Source: Bacteroidales bacterium (lineage in GTDB: Bacteria; Bacteroidota; Bacteroidia; Bacteroidales; Muribaculaceae). Taken from it: a DNA stretch of 7,984 nucleotides. The notes beneath the pieces were generated by a model. The model had not been told where the DNA came from. It worked only from the letters and a program-made list of their open reading frames with translations, and searched no databases. The position numbers and the translations under genes are program-made. Location: contig JAUNCU010000136.1 in assembly GCA_030526455.1 (NCBI GenBank), positions 1-7,984 of the forward strand. Reading direction: 5' to 3'. Within the stretch, counting starts at the first letter, position 1, and the number at the start of each line of letters is the position of its first letter. This document shows positions 1 to 5,835 of this stretch, in pieces.

Positions 1-123
1 GTGCATCGGGTGCAGGCATTTGCCCGAACAAGTTCGAGCGAGCTAAAGGTTCGCTCCGGCGCCGCTTCATTCCGCTTCGCTCCATTTCGCAGCGCCTCCG
101 CTGCATACCTGCCTACGCACATC

Positions 124-154
124 CAATCCCCAAGGGGATTGCGCCGCCTCTCCG
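124..154. repeat. Hairpin repeat, partial copy of the 7913-7954 family
   Basis: An 8-bp inverted repeat (CAATCCCC 124-131, GGGGATTG 134-141) is followed by GCGCCGCCTCTCC. The 20 bases at 135-154 are identical to 7935-7954 at the other end of the window. The matching left arm (GGAGAGGCGGC) that makes the far copy a long hairpin is absent here, so this copy is truncated or diverged. It lies downstream of the minus-strand permease gene but has no T tract on that strand, so I do not call it a terminator. Confidence 0.6.
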
Positions 155-235
155 AGACTTATCTACCAAAAGTAACATCTATGTATCTTTACATCCCCTA
201 TGAAGAAAAGCCGCTGATCCATTTCTCCTCCCGCA

Positions 236-1489
236 TCACTCAAATTTCATGGTGGATGTGGGCTTGATGGTCGACACGATGTGGCTGGGGCCTATGAGTG
301 CCACGTAGGAGATGATGATGATGCCGGCGTTGAGCAGCAGTAGGGCAGTGGCATTGAATTCGATGGGCACATACGACATGTAGTAGGCCTCCGAGTCGAG
401 TTTTATCACGTGGAAATATTTCTGAATCAAGGCCAGTCCCAGCCCTATGGCGTTGCCTATGATGATGGAGCGCACGATGAGTTTGCCGGTGAGGTAGATG
501 AAGATTTTGCGTATCATTACGTTGCTGCAGCCTAGCGATTTCAGCACGCCTATCATTCTAATGCGCTCAAGAATAATCATTAAGAGTGCTGAGATTAAAG
601 TAAAGGATGAAACCACCACCATGAGCGAAAGGATGATGATCACGTTCATGTCGAGCATGTTGAGCCAGGTGAAATATGAGCCGTTGCTTTGCGTGATGGT
701 GCTCACGTTGTGGAGGGTGGGGTAGTTGTGTTCCATCATCGAGCGGGCTAGGGCGGCGTAGAGCCGTGGGGCGTCGGTTTCGAGGTGCTCGGTGTTGCGC
801 AGGTTCACGCCCACGTAGTTGCCGGTGAATCCGTTCCAGCCGTTCACGCTCTGCAGCAGCCCGATGTTGCCTATGATGTAGGATTTGTCGAAGGCGTCGA
901 AGTCGGTGTTGTAGATGCCCACCACCACCGAGCGGCGTGCCTTCACTTTGTTGTCGATAAAGTAGGAAAAGAGTTTGTCGCCCACCTTGAGTCGCAACTG
1001 GTTGCTCAGTTTTTTCGACACCACGATTTTGCGCGTGTCGGCGGTGTCGCTCAGGTTGGGCAGTCGGCCTTCGGTGAGGCTGCTGGCTATATAACTCCAG
1101 TCGTAGCCGTCGTCCACGCCGCGGTACACCACGCCCATGAAGTCGTCGTCGGTTTTCATAATGGCGGGCTTTTCGGCTATGAGGCTCATGCTCTGCACGT
1201 TGGCGAAGAATGCCGTGTCTTCTTTGATGCCCTTAAACACTTCGTGGCCGTTCACCGTGGAGATGTTGTCGTCGATGCCCAGGGCGGCGTTGCTCACCTT
1301 CAGGTGTGGGTTGATGGCATATAGCTTGTGGGTGATTTCGCTTTTGAAACCAAGCACTATCACCACCGAAAGAATCATGATGAGGATGGCGAGCACGATG
1401 CCCACGGTCGCCACGTTGAGGCTGGGTGATGCCGATTTTGCGCCATTACCCAACTTCAGTCTGCGTGCTATAAATAATTCTACTTTCAT
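236..1489 (-). CDS. LolC/LolE-type ABC transporter permease (FtsX/MacB family)
   Basis: This is a 417-residue inner-membrane permease with the layout of the LolC/E and MacB families. It has a short cytoplasmic N-terminus (MKVELFIARR), a transmembrane segment at about residues 26-48, a large extracytoplasmic domain at about 50-275, and an FtsX domain with three membrane segments near 282-307, 336-357 and 380-400. The segment after the second helix, ERIRMIGVLKSLGCS (about 308-322), matches the cytoplasmic loop these proteins use to contact the ATPase. In the family, such permeases work with a LolD-like ATPase to release lipoproteins from the inner membrane; no ATPase gene is present here, so the substrate is inferred. 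The start is supported by the typical FIARR N-terminus and by a -7 box only 9 nt upstream. Length is normal for the family and nothing appears broken. A general MacB-like exporter permease is the alternative. Confidence 0.88.
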   Translation of the reverse strand: MKVELFIARRLKLGNGAKSASPSLNVATVGIVLAILIMILSVVIVLGFKSEITHKLYAINPHLKVSNAALGIDDNISTVNGHEVFKGIKEDTAFFANVQSMSLIAEKPAIMKTDDDFMGVVYRGVDDGYDWSYIASSLTEGRLPNLSDTADTRKIVVSKKLSNQLRLKVGDKLFSYFIDNKVKARRSVVVGIYNTDFDAFDKSYIIGNIGLLQSVNGWNGFTGNYVGVNLRNTEHLETDAPRLYAALARSMMEHNYPTLHNVSTITQSNGSYFTWLNMLDMNVIIILSLMVVVSSFTLISALLMIILERIRMIGVLKSLGCSNVMIRKIFIYLTGKLIVRSIIIGNAIGLGLALIQKYFHVIKLDSEAYYMSYVPIEFNATALLLLNAGIIIISYVALIGPSHIVSTIKPTSTMKFE

Positions 1490-1498
1490 TTTCTATGA

Positions 1499-1506
1499 CA
1501 AAATTA
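1499..1506 (-). promoter_or_regulatory. -7 promoter box for the LolC/E-type permease
   Basis: On the minus strand this reads TAATTTTG, a perfect match to the Bacteroidetes -7 consensus TAnnTTTG. It ends 9 nt before the permease ATG (1489), so the predicted 5' leader is only a few nucleotides. I found no good -33 TTTG element at 19-21 nt spacing, which lowers confidence. Confidence 0.5.
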
Positions 1507-1549
1507 GCAAAAATTGCTGAAGGATTTCATTTATTCCACCAATAATGTT

Positions 1550-1557
1550 TAATTTTG
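1550..1557 (+). promoter_or_regulatory. -7 promoter box for the YIP1-like gene and smpB
   Basis: TAATTTTG matches the Bacteroidetes -7 consensus TAnnTTTG. It overlaps the first codons of the longest possible reading of the downstream ORF (ATG at 1545), so transcription would start after that ATG. This favours the ATG at 1581 as the true start. The -33 element is weak. Confidence 0.5.
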
Positions 1558-1580
1558 CATGTTATTTTTCAATCTACAGC

Positions 1581-2141
1581 ATGAGCGTTTTAAAGAATTT
1601 GTTTTTAATCACCGTTTCGCCTCAGTTGGGCTGGGGGGATATCAATAAATCGGGACACACCACTCTCAAAGTGCTTTCCAGCGGGTTCTATCCTGTGCTG
1701 GCTGTGCTGGTGGTGGCATCGTTTGTGCCCATGCTCTACGACCATGTGGAGTGGACCTTCTCGCGATGCCTCATTCATGCCGCTGCCGAATTCACCGGCT
1801 TTTTCTCGGCGTTCTACATCGCGGGATTCGCCATGGGCAGCATCTACAAGGAACTCACCAAGTCCAATTCTTCGAGCATCAGGCTCAATAATTATATTGC
1901 CTATAATTTAATGTATGTCATGGCTGTTGAGATTCTCAACAATTTTGTGGCATATTTGTTCCCGCCGTTGCTCTTTATGTTTATGTACACACCGGTAATA
2001 GCAGTTAAGGGTACTGAATATCTGGGTGTTAACGACCAGAAGAAGACGCTCAATGTGGGCGTAATCGCATCGCTTCTGCTCGTGGGCATTCCTTTCATTA
2101 TCAGGGTGCTGCTTGAAATGATGATCAATACTGGTGCTTAA
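1581..2141 (+). CDS. YIP1-like integral membrane protein
   Basis: A 186-residue polytopic membrane protein of unknown function. It has a short polar N-terminus (MSVLKNLFLITVSPQLGW), then hydrophobic segments around YPVLAVLVVASFVPMLY, an AAAEFTGFFSAFYIAGFAMG segment, a long stretch from NLMYVMAVEILNNF through LLFMFMYTPVIAV, and a C-terminal VGVIASLLLVGIPFIIRVLL segment, giving about five membrane passes. This pattern resembles the YIP1-family proteins common in Bacteroidales, but I see no catalytic motif and assign no function. The ORF is open from an ATG at 1545, but that start would lie upstream of the predicted transcription start, so I choose 1581. The gene ends 15 nt before smpB and the two are probably co-transcribed. 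Confidence 0.75.
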   Translation: MSVLKNLFLITVSPQLGWGDINKSGHTTLKVLSSGFYPVLAVLVVASFVPMLYDHVEWTFSRCLIHAAAEFTGFFSAFYIAGFAMGSIYKELTKSNSSSIRLNNYIAYNLMYVMAVEILNNFVAYLFPPLLFMFMYTPVIAVKGTEYLGVNDQKKTLNVGVIASLLLVGIPFIIRVLLEMMINTGA

Positions 2142-2156
2142 TTCTTTTTTACTTAT

Positions 2157-2609
2157 ATGGCTAATAATCAATTAAATATCAAAAACCGCCGCGCCACGTT
2201 CGATTACGAGATTATCGAAACCTACAACGCGGGCATCGTGCTCACGGGCACCGAAATTAAATCAATCCGCCAAGGTAAGGCTGGCTTGACCGACACTTAT
2301 TGCCTGATGGAGAATGGCGAACTCTGGGTGAAGAATATGTACATCGCTGAGTATTCGCAAGGTTCTTATAACAACCACGTTACGCACCGCGACCGCAAAT
2401 TGCTGCTCAATAAAAAGGAGATTCAGAAAATTGCGAAGGCGGGCGAACAGCCAGGATATTCCATCGTGCCACTGAGGGTGTTTCTCAACGAGCGCGGCCT
2501 GGCAAAGATGGTGATCGCCGTGGCAAGAGGTAAAAAGCAATTCGACAAACGCCAGTCCATCAAAGAACGCGAAGACAAGCGAGCAATGGACCGCATGTTC
2601 AAGCGCTAA
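2157..2609 (+). CDS. smpB: SsrA-binding protein SmpB
   Basis: SmpB (150 residues, normal length) binds the tRNA-like domain of tmRNA and brings it to stalled ribosomes for trans-translation. The sequence is canonical: NRRATFDYEIIETYNAGIVLTGTEIKS near the N-terminus, HRDRKLLLNKKEI in the middle of the beta-barrel, and the basic C-terminal tail KKQFDKRQSIKEREDKRAMDR, which in the family enters the empty mRNA channel. There is no clear Shine-Dalgarno sequence, only a T-rich stretch before the ATG, which is usual for this phylum. It lies 15 nt after the YIP1-like gene and is followed by a strong terminator. The tmRNA gene itself is not in this window. Confidence 0.97.
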   Translation: MANNQLNIKNRRATFDYEIIETYNAGIVLTGTEIKSIRQGKAGLTDTYCLMENGELWVKNMYIAEYSQGSYNNHVTHRDRKLLLNKKEIQKIAKAGEQPGYSIVPLRVFLNERGLAKMVIAVARGKKQFDKRQSIKEREDKRAMDRMFKR

Positions 2610-2658
2610 ACCAAAGCACGGCGAAAAAACATTCATCCGCCGCAAAGAAAATACGCAA

Positions 2659-2694
2659 GGCGTGGAAGCACCAAGCATCCACGCCATTTTTTTT
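2659..2694 (+). terminator. Intrinsic terminator of the YIP1-like/smpB unit
   Basis: A perfect 8-bp stem (GGCGTGGA 2659-2666, TCCACGCC 2678-2685) with an 11-nt loop is followed by A and eight T residues (2687-2694). It lies 50 nt after the smpB stop codon. Confidence 0.9.
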
Positions 2695-2764
2695 GCACAA
2701 GAAAAAACAGCACACGGAGGGTTACAAATCTCGAATATTACACGGCCACGAATTCCGGATTATT

Positions 2765-2799
2765 GTAGGGACGCGACACATCGCGTCCGCGCCAGGCGA
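2765..2799 (+). repeat. 35-bp palindromic dispersed repeat, copy 1
   Basis: The copy begins GTAGGGACGCGA and ends GCGCCAGGCGA. The core pairs GGACGCGA with TCGCGTCC around a 4-nt loop. It differs by one base (C for T in the loop) from the three identical copies at 3167, 3465 and 7754. Confidence 0.85.
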
Positions 2800-2956
2800 C
2801 GAACATTATCTAGAAAACAAAATTTATAACCACAAAACAATCCACAATAAAAAAACGCCACAAATAACGCCAACAAATCATATAAACGAATCACGTAAGC
2901 AAACCCGCAAATAACTCCCCTTTCCAAACTACTACTTTTGAACTATAATTGATATT

Positions 2957-3097
2957 ATGTTAAATAAAGCAAAACCGTTTTTTGATGCCTACGCACCACC
3001 CACGCCCCCTCTCAGCCTGTCCGAAAACTCAAAAATGTGGCAGATCCATATCGAAAACGCAAGGCGACCACCATCCGCCGTCGGAGATGGCTTATGA
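2957..3097 (+). CDS. Possible small ORF of 46 codons, doubtful
   Basis: An ATG 16 nt after a TAnnTTTG match (TACTTTTG, 2933-2940) opens a 46-codon frame beginning MLNKAKPFFDAYAPPTPPLS. I recognise no family. Its last seven or so codons run into the repeat module at 3075, so it is either a chance ORF or the remnant of a gene whose 3' end was replaced by repeat DNA. No -33 element or ribosome-binding site supports it. Confidence 0.12.
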   Translation: MLNKAKPFFDAYAPPTPPLSLSENSKMWQIHIENARRPPSAVGDGL

Positions 3098-3153
3098 TGG
3101 TTAAATCAATGCAAGCGAGTGAATTGCGCAGCAATTCGGGAGCGCGGCTTGGA
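3075..3153. repeat. 79-bp repeat module B, copy 1
   Basis: This module aligns without gaps to 3257-3335, with 6 mismatches in 79 bases by my count. The last 43 bases (3111-3153) are identical between copies. They contain the palindrome GAATTGC-GCA-GCAATTC (3121-3137). Confidence 0.85.
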
Positions 3154-3166
3154 CATAAAATAGCAT

Positions 3167-3270
3167 TCGCCTGGCGCGGACGCGATGTATCGCGTCCCTA
3201 CCACATGCTTCATTTCGCATGCTCCCGAGCCAGACGTCCACCCATGCGACCACCCACCGCCGTCGGAGAT
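3167..3270. repeat. 104-bp repeat module A, copy 1
   Basis: This module matches 3465-3568 with three mismatches. It begins with a minus-strand copy of the 35-bp palindromic repeat (3167-3201), followed by the small inverted repeat CATGC/GCATG, and ends CCGCCGTCGGAGAT. Those last 14 bases are also the start of module B copy 2, so the modules are chained. Confidence 0.85.
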
Positions 3271-3335
3271 GGTTTATTATAGTTAACTCCTTGCAAGCGA
3301 GTGAATTGCGCAGCAATTCGGGAGCGCGGCTTGGA
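3257..3335. repeat. 79-bp repeat module B, copy 2
   Basis: This is the second copy of the module at 3075-3153, offset by 182 bp. It overlaps the last 14 bases of module A copy 1. Its palindrome is at 3303-3319. Confidence 0.85.
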
Positions 3336-3464
3336 GAAAGCGAGCCTCAAAGAAAAGAGCCTCGTAGAGGGTCGGTTATGGTAGCAACCCGAGTTTTCGT
3401 CCAGTCTCCCTTGCTAAAGTTGCGTCGATCAATATTTATCCCTATTGGGAGTTGACTACCCCTA

Positions 3465-3568
3465 TCGCCTGGCGCGGACGCGATGTATCGCGTCCCTACC
3501 ACATGCTTCATTTCGCATGCCCCCAAGCCAGACGTCCACCCATGCGACCACCCACCGCCGTCGGAAAT
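3465..3568. repeat. 104-bp repeat module A, copy 2
   Basis: This is the second copy of the module at 3167-3270, offset by 298 bp, including a perfect minus-strand 35-bp palindromic repeat at 3465-3499. After 3568 the sequence departs from the repeat, and the operon promoter begins 66 bp later. Confidence 0.85.
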
Positions 3569-3634
3569 ATCATCACATTCCTCTTTCCTCACCACTTTTC
3601 TCTCTCTCGCGTGGCAATTTTTCTTCTTAATTAG

Positions 3635-3665
3635 TTGTTTGTGCCAAAAAATGTTAGTAAATTTG
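3635..3665 (+). promoter_or_regulatory. Promoter of the aromatic amino acid operon
   Basis: The -7 box TAAATTTG (3658-3665) matches the Bacteroidetes consensus TAnnTTTG exactly. A -33 TTG (3635-3637) lies 20 nt upstream, within the usual spacing. Transcription is predicted to start near 3670, giving a 5' leader of roughly 140 nt before the first structural gene and only about 12 nt before the leader-peptide ATG. Confidence 0.75.
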
Positions 3666-3681
3666 CAATAACAAACTTATT

Positions 3682-3735
3682 ATGACACGATTTTACTCAT
3701 ATTACTTTTATTTTTACTTTTATTCTCAAGAATAA
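3682..3735 (+). CDS. Phe/Tyr-rich attenuator leader peptide
   Basis: This 17-codon ORF is too short for usual gene callers and reads MTRFYSYYFYFYFYSQE. Four residues are Phe and six are Tyr, with eight consecutive aromatics at residues 7-14. All Phe codons are TTT, and Tyr uses TAT and TAC three times each; there is no Trp codon. It sits between a consensus promoter and a terminator hairpin directly ahead of the Phe/Tyr operon, and its TAA stop overlaps the proposed antiterminator arm at 3735. I infer that translation of this peptide senses charged tRNA-Phe and tRNA-Tyr, as the pheL, trpL and hisL leaders do in enterobacteria; the peptide itself probably has no other role. The AT-rich composition means some aromatic bias could be chance, but the position and the paired RNA elements argue against that. 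Confidence 0.85.
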   Translation: MTRFYSYYFYFYFYSQE

Positions 3736-3807
3736 AGGCGGTATGAGTGTTGCTCTATAAGATTGACAGTGAACAATATTTCCCGCCTTCCGACGGGATT
3801 TTTTTTT
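3735..3807 (+). promoter_or_regulatory. Transcription attenuator: antiterminator and terminator elements
   Basis: AAGGCGG (3735-3741) is perfectly complementary to CCGCCTT (3783-3789). That pairing would consume the left arm and loop of the terminator hairpin at 3781-3798, so the two structures exclude each other. A ribosome stalled on the aromatic codons (3691-3723) leaves 3735-3741 free, the antiterminator forms and the operon is transcribed. A ribosome that reaches the stop codon at 3733-3735 covers that arm, so the terminator forms. A small GAG/CTC stem and a 5-codon ORF (ATG at 3743) lie between the arms with unknown significance. The mechanism is inferred from the layout. Confidence 0.8.
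3781..3807 (+). terminator. Attenuator terminator before the prephenate dehydratase gene
   Basis: The stem TCCCG (3781-3785) with CGGGA (3794-3798) can be extended by one C-G pair after a mismatch, around a TTCC loop. It is followed by nine T residues (3799-3807). It lies 13 nt before the chosen start codon of the first structural gene, a position that makes sense for conditional rather than simple termination. Confidence 0.85.
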
Positions 3808-3820
3808 AATGTTTAGACTA

Positions 3821-4672
3821 ATGGATCTAAAAGTTGCTATTCAAGGTGTTGCTGGCTGTTTTCATGACGATGCTGCCCGCGAATATTTCCAGGGAATGAA
3901 TATCGAAACCGTTCCCTGCGAAACCTTTCACGATATGTTTGAAATGCTCAAGTACGACGCTTCCATGCTGGGCATCGTGGCCATCGAAAACACCATTGCC
4001 GGCAGCCTGCTTCAGAATCACGAATTGCTTCGCCAGAGCAATATGACCGTGGTGGGCGAACACAAGAAATATATCTCGCACTCCATCTGCGCACTCCCGG
4101 GGCAAACGCTCGACGATATCGTGGAGGTGAATTCCCACCCCATGGCGCTGCGCCAGTGTGAGCAGTATCTGCTTCAGCACCCTCGCATGAAGATGGTGGA
4201 AACCTACGACACCGCGGGTAGTGCGAAGATGATTGCAGAGGATAACCTCGTGGGCCACGCCGCCATTTGCGGACGCTACGCCGCTGAACTCTACGGACTT
4301 AACGTGCTGGAAGACGATATCCAGACCAACAAGCGCAATTTTACGCGTTTTCTTATCGTGACCGACCCTTGCAACGCCCACGATTTCAAGAAAGGCCGCC
4401 CCGTGAACAAGGCATCGATCGCCTTCACGCTCCCCCACTCCCAAGGCAGCCTCTCGGCCATCCTCGTGATTTTCTCTTTCTACGGCATGAACCTCACTAA
4501 AATTCAGTCGCTGCCCATCATAGGCCGCGAATGGGAATACCGCTTCTATGTGAACCTCTCTTTCGACGACTACACGCGTTATCGCCAGTCGGTGGATGCC
4601 GTTCGTCCTTTAATCAGTGATTTTAAAATTCTTGGTGAATATGCAGAATTTCAGCAAAATACAACCCGCTAA
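3821..4672 (+). CDS. pheA: Prephenate dehydratase with ACT domain
   Basis: Converts prephenate to phenylpyruvate, the committed step to phenylalanine (EC 4.2.1.51). The 283-residue monofunctional protein has the two-lobed catalytic domain at about 1-180, with AIENTIAGSL (54-63), NSHPMAL (104-110) and the catalytic TRF motif at 175-177 (NFTRFLIV). A C-terminal ACT domain follows at about 198-270 (KASIAFTLPHSQGSLSAIL, then LTKIQSLPIIGREWEYRFY). In enteric PheA the Phe-binding site includes an ESRP motif; here the aligned residues are QSLP, which as far as I recall is usual in Bacteroidales, so feedback by Phe is likely but not certain. There is no fused chorismate mutase; that activity lies two genes downstream. 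I chose the ATG at 3821 (MDLKVAIQG) because homologues start just before VAIQG; an in-frame ATG at 3809 would add four residues. It is the first gene after the attenuator. Confidence 0.95.
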   Translation: MDLKVAIQGVAGCFHDDAAREYFQGMNIETVPCETFHDMFEMLKYDASMLGIVAIENTIAGSLLQNHELLRQSNMTVVGEHKKYISHSICALPGQTLDDIVEVNSHPMALRQCEQYLLQHPRMKMVETYDTAGSAKMIAEDNLVGHAAICGRYAAELYGLNVLEDDIQTNKRNFTRFLIVTDPCNAHDFKKGRPVNKASIAFTLPHSQGSLSAILVIFSFYGMNLTKIQSLPIIGREWEYRFYVNLSFDDYTRYRQSVDAVRPLISDFKILGEYAEFQQNTTR

Positions 4673-5819
4673 CCGCGTTCAGGAGGTGAAGGAGTATTAC
4701 TTCTCCACCAAACTCAAAGAAATTGCCAAACTCAATGCCGAAGGCGCCGATATCGTGTCGCTGGGCATTGGTGGCCCCGACCGTCCACCCCACCCCGATG
4801 TGGTGAAAACGCTCTGCGAAGAGGCATCGCAACCCGCATCCCATGGCTATCAGCCCTATGTAGGTCTGCCCGCTTTGCGCGAGGCGTATGCGTCGTGGTA
4901 TGCTAAGCATTTCGGTGTGAGCCTCGATCCCGCTACCGAAATACAGCCGTTGATTGGTTCGAAGGAGGGTATCCTCCACACCACCCTGGCCTTTGTCAAT
5001 CCTGGCGACGGTGTGCTGATTCCCAACCCGGGCTACCCCACCTACACCTCTGTAAGCCGCTTGGCTGAAGCCGAGATTTTTACCTACGACCTCACCGAGG
5101 AAGGCTCATGGGAACCCGATTTCGATGCCCTCGAACGCCTTCCGCTCGAGAAAATCAAACTCATGTGGGTGAATTACCCACACATGCCCACTGGCAAGAC
5201 GGCCTCTATGCCGCTCTTCGAAAAACTCGTGGCTTTCGGCAAGAAGCACGGCATCGTGATTGTGAACGACAACCCCTACAGTTTCGTGCTCCACGAGCAG
5301 CAACTGAGCATCCTCGCCGTGGAGGGTGCCAAAGACGTTGCCATCGAAATGAATTCGCTCAGCAAGTCGCACAATATGCCTGGCTGGCGCATGGGCATGA
5401 TTGCCAGCAACGCCCAGTTTATCAACTGGATTTTGAAGGTGAAGTCGAATATCGACTCTGGCCAGTTCAAGCCCATGATGATGGCGGCCATCAAGGCGCT
5501 CAATGCCGATGAGCACTGGTATGAGGAGGTGAACCGCGAGTATCGCGAGCGCCGCGTCATTGCCGAGCAGATCATGGACGCCCTCGGCTGCCACTTCGAT
5601 GCCTCGCAGCGTGGCTTGTTCCTCTGGGGCCGCATTCCCGATGCGTGCAAAGACGCCGCCGAGTTGGCCGACAAGGTGCTCTACCAGGCACGCGTGTTTA
5701 TCGTTCCGGGCTTCATTTTCGGCAGCAACGGCAATCGCTACGTGCGCCTGTCGCTGTGCGCTACGCAGGACAAACTCCAAGAAGCATTACGCAGAATTAA
5801 AGAATTAAATAACGCTTAA
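4641..5819 (+). CDS. Class I PLP-dependent aminotransferase (aromatic branch)
   Basis: A 392-residue fold-type I aminotransferase. The PLP lysine is K242 in SLSKSHNMPGWRMGM, with R250 in the same motif; N178 (NYPHMPTG), D210 and Y213 (NDNPYSF) are the expected cofactor contacts, and R369 (YVRLSLC) is the expected substrate-carboxylate arginine. The usual NPTG motif reads MPTG. Its place between prephenate dehydratase and DAHP synthase suggests it makes Phe and Tyr from phenylpyruvate and 4-hydroxyphenylpyruvate; aspartate, LL-diaminopimelate or prephenate (arogenate-forming) aminotransferase activity cannot be excluded from sequence. I chose the ATG at 4641 (MQNFSKIQPANRV); the upstream in-frame ATG at 4617 adds eight residues unlike homologues. 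The gene overlaps the end of pheA by 32 nt, which suggests translational coupling. Confidence 0.9.
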   Translation: MQNFSKIQPANRVQEVKEYYFSTKLKEIAKLNAEGADIVSLGIGGPDRPPHPDVVKTLCEEASQPASHGYQPYVGLPALREAYASWYAKHFGVSLDPATEIQPLIGSKEGILHTTLAFVNPGDGVLIPNPGYPTYTSVSRLAEAEIFTYDLTEEGSWEPDFDALERLPLEKIKLMWVNYPHMPTGKTASMPLFEKLVAFGKKHGIVIVNDNPYSFVLHEQQLSILAVEGAKDVAIEMNSLSKSHNMPGWRMGMIASNAQFINWILKVKSNIDSGQFKPMMMAAIKALNADEHWYEEVNREYRERRVIAEQIMDALGCHFDASQRGLFLWGRIPDACKDAAELADKVLYQARVFIVPGFIFGSNGNRYVRLSLCATQDKLQEALRRIKELNNA

Positions 5820-5835
5820 TAATAGATACAACATT

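Larger units (their letters stand above)
2695..3634. other. Repeat-rich non-coding region
   Basis: About 940 bp lie between the smpB terminator and the aromatic-operon promoter. The first part (2800-2930) is A-rich and shows nothing recognisable. From 3075 to 3568 it is a mosaic of two duplicated modules containing palindromes. Several open frames of 60-80 codons cross the repeats on both strands, but they have no family motifs and the same repeat is read in different frames, so I do not call them genes. Positions 3336-3464 appear once in the window and contain nothing I recognise. Confidence 0.75.

Noticed and set aside
1..267. Open frame of 88 codons at the window start (plus strand)
   Set aside because: It runs through the hairpin repeat and into the end of the permease gene on the other strand, and it has no recognisable motif and low-complexity Ser/Arg composition.
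785..1324. Long plus-strand frame opposite the permease gene
   Set aside because: Its His/Val-rich translation is the typical antisense shadow of a real gene with biased codon use; the minus-strand frame has clear FtsX features.
3075..3568. CRISPR array
   Set aside because: There are only two copies of each module, unevenly spaced, with no regular 30-40 bp spacers and no cas genes nearby.
3075..3568. Insertion sequence or MITE
   Set aside because: I found no terminal inverted repeats, target-site duplications or transposase coding; the modules look like chained palindromic repeats instead.
3037..3671. Several 60-82 codon frames on both strands across the repeat region
   Set aside because: They are different reading frames of the same duplicated DNA, the repeat copies are read in inconsistent frames, and none shows a protein family motif or a promoter.
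3666..3808. Riboswitch or T-box in front of the aromatic operon
   Set aside because: The leader is short and contains no T-box sequence or known aptamer pattern that I recognise, whereas the Phe/Tyr-rich ORF and alternative pairing explain it directly.
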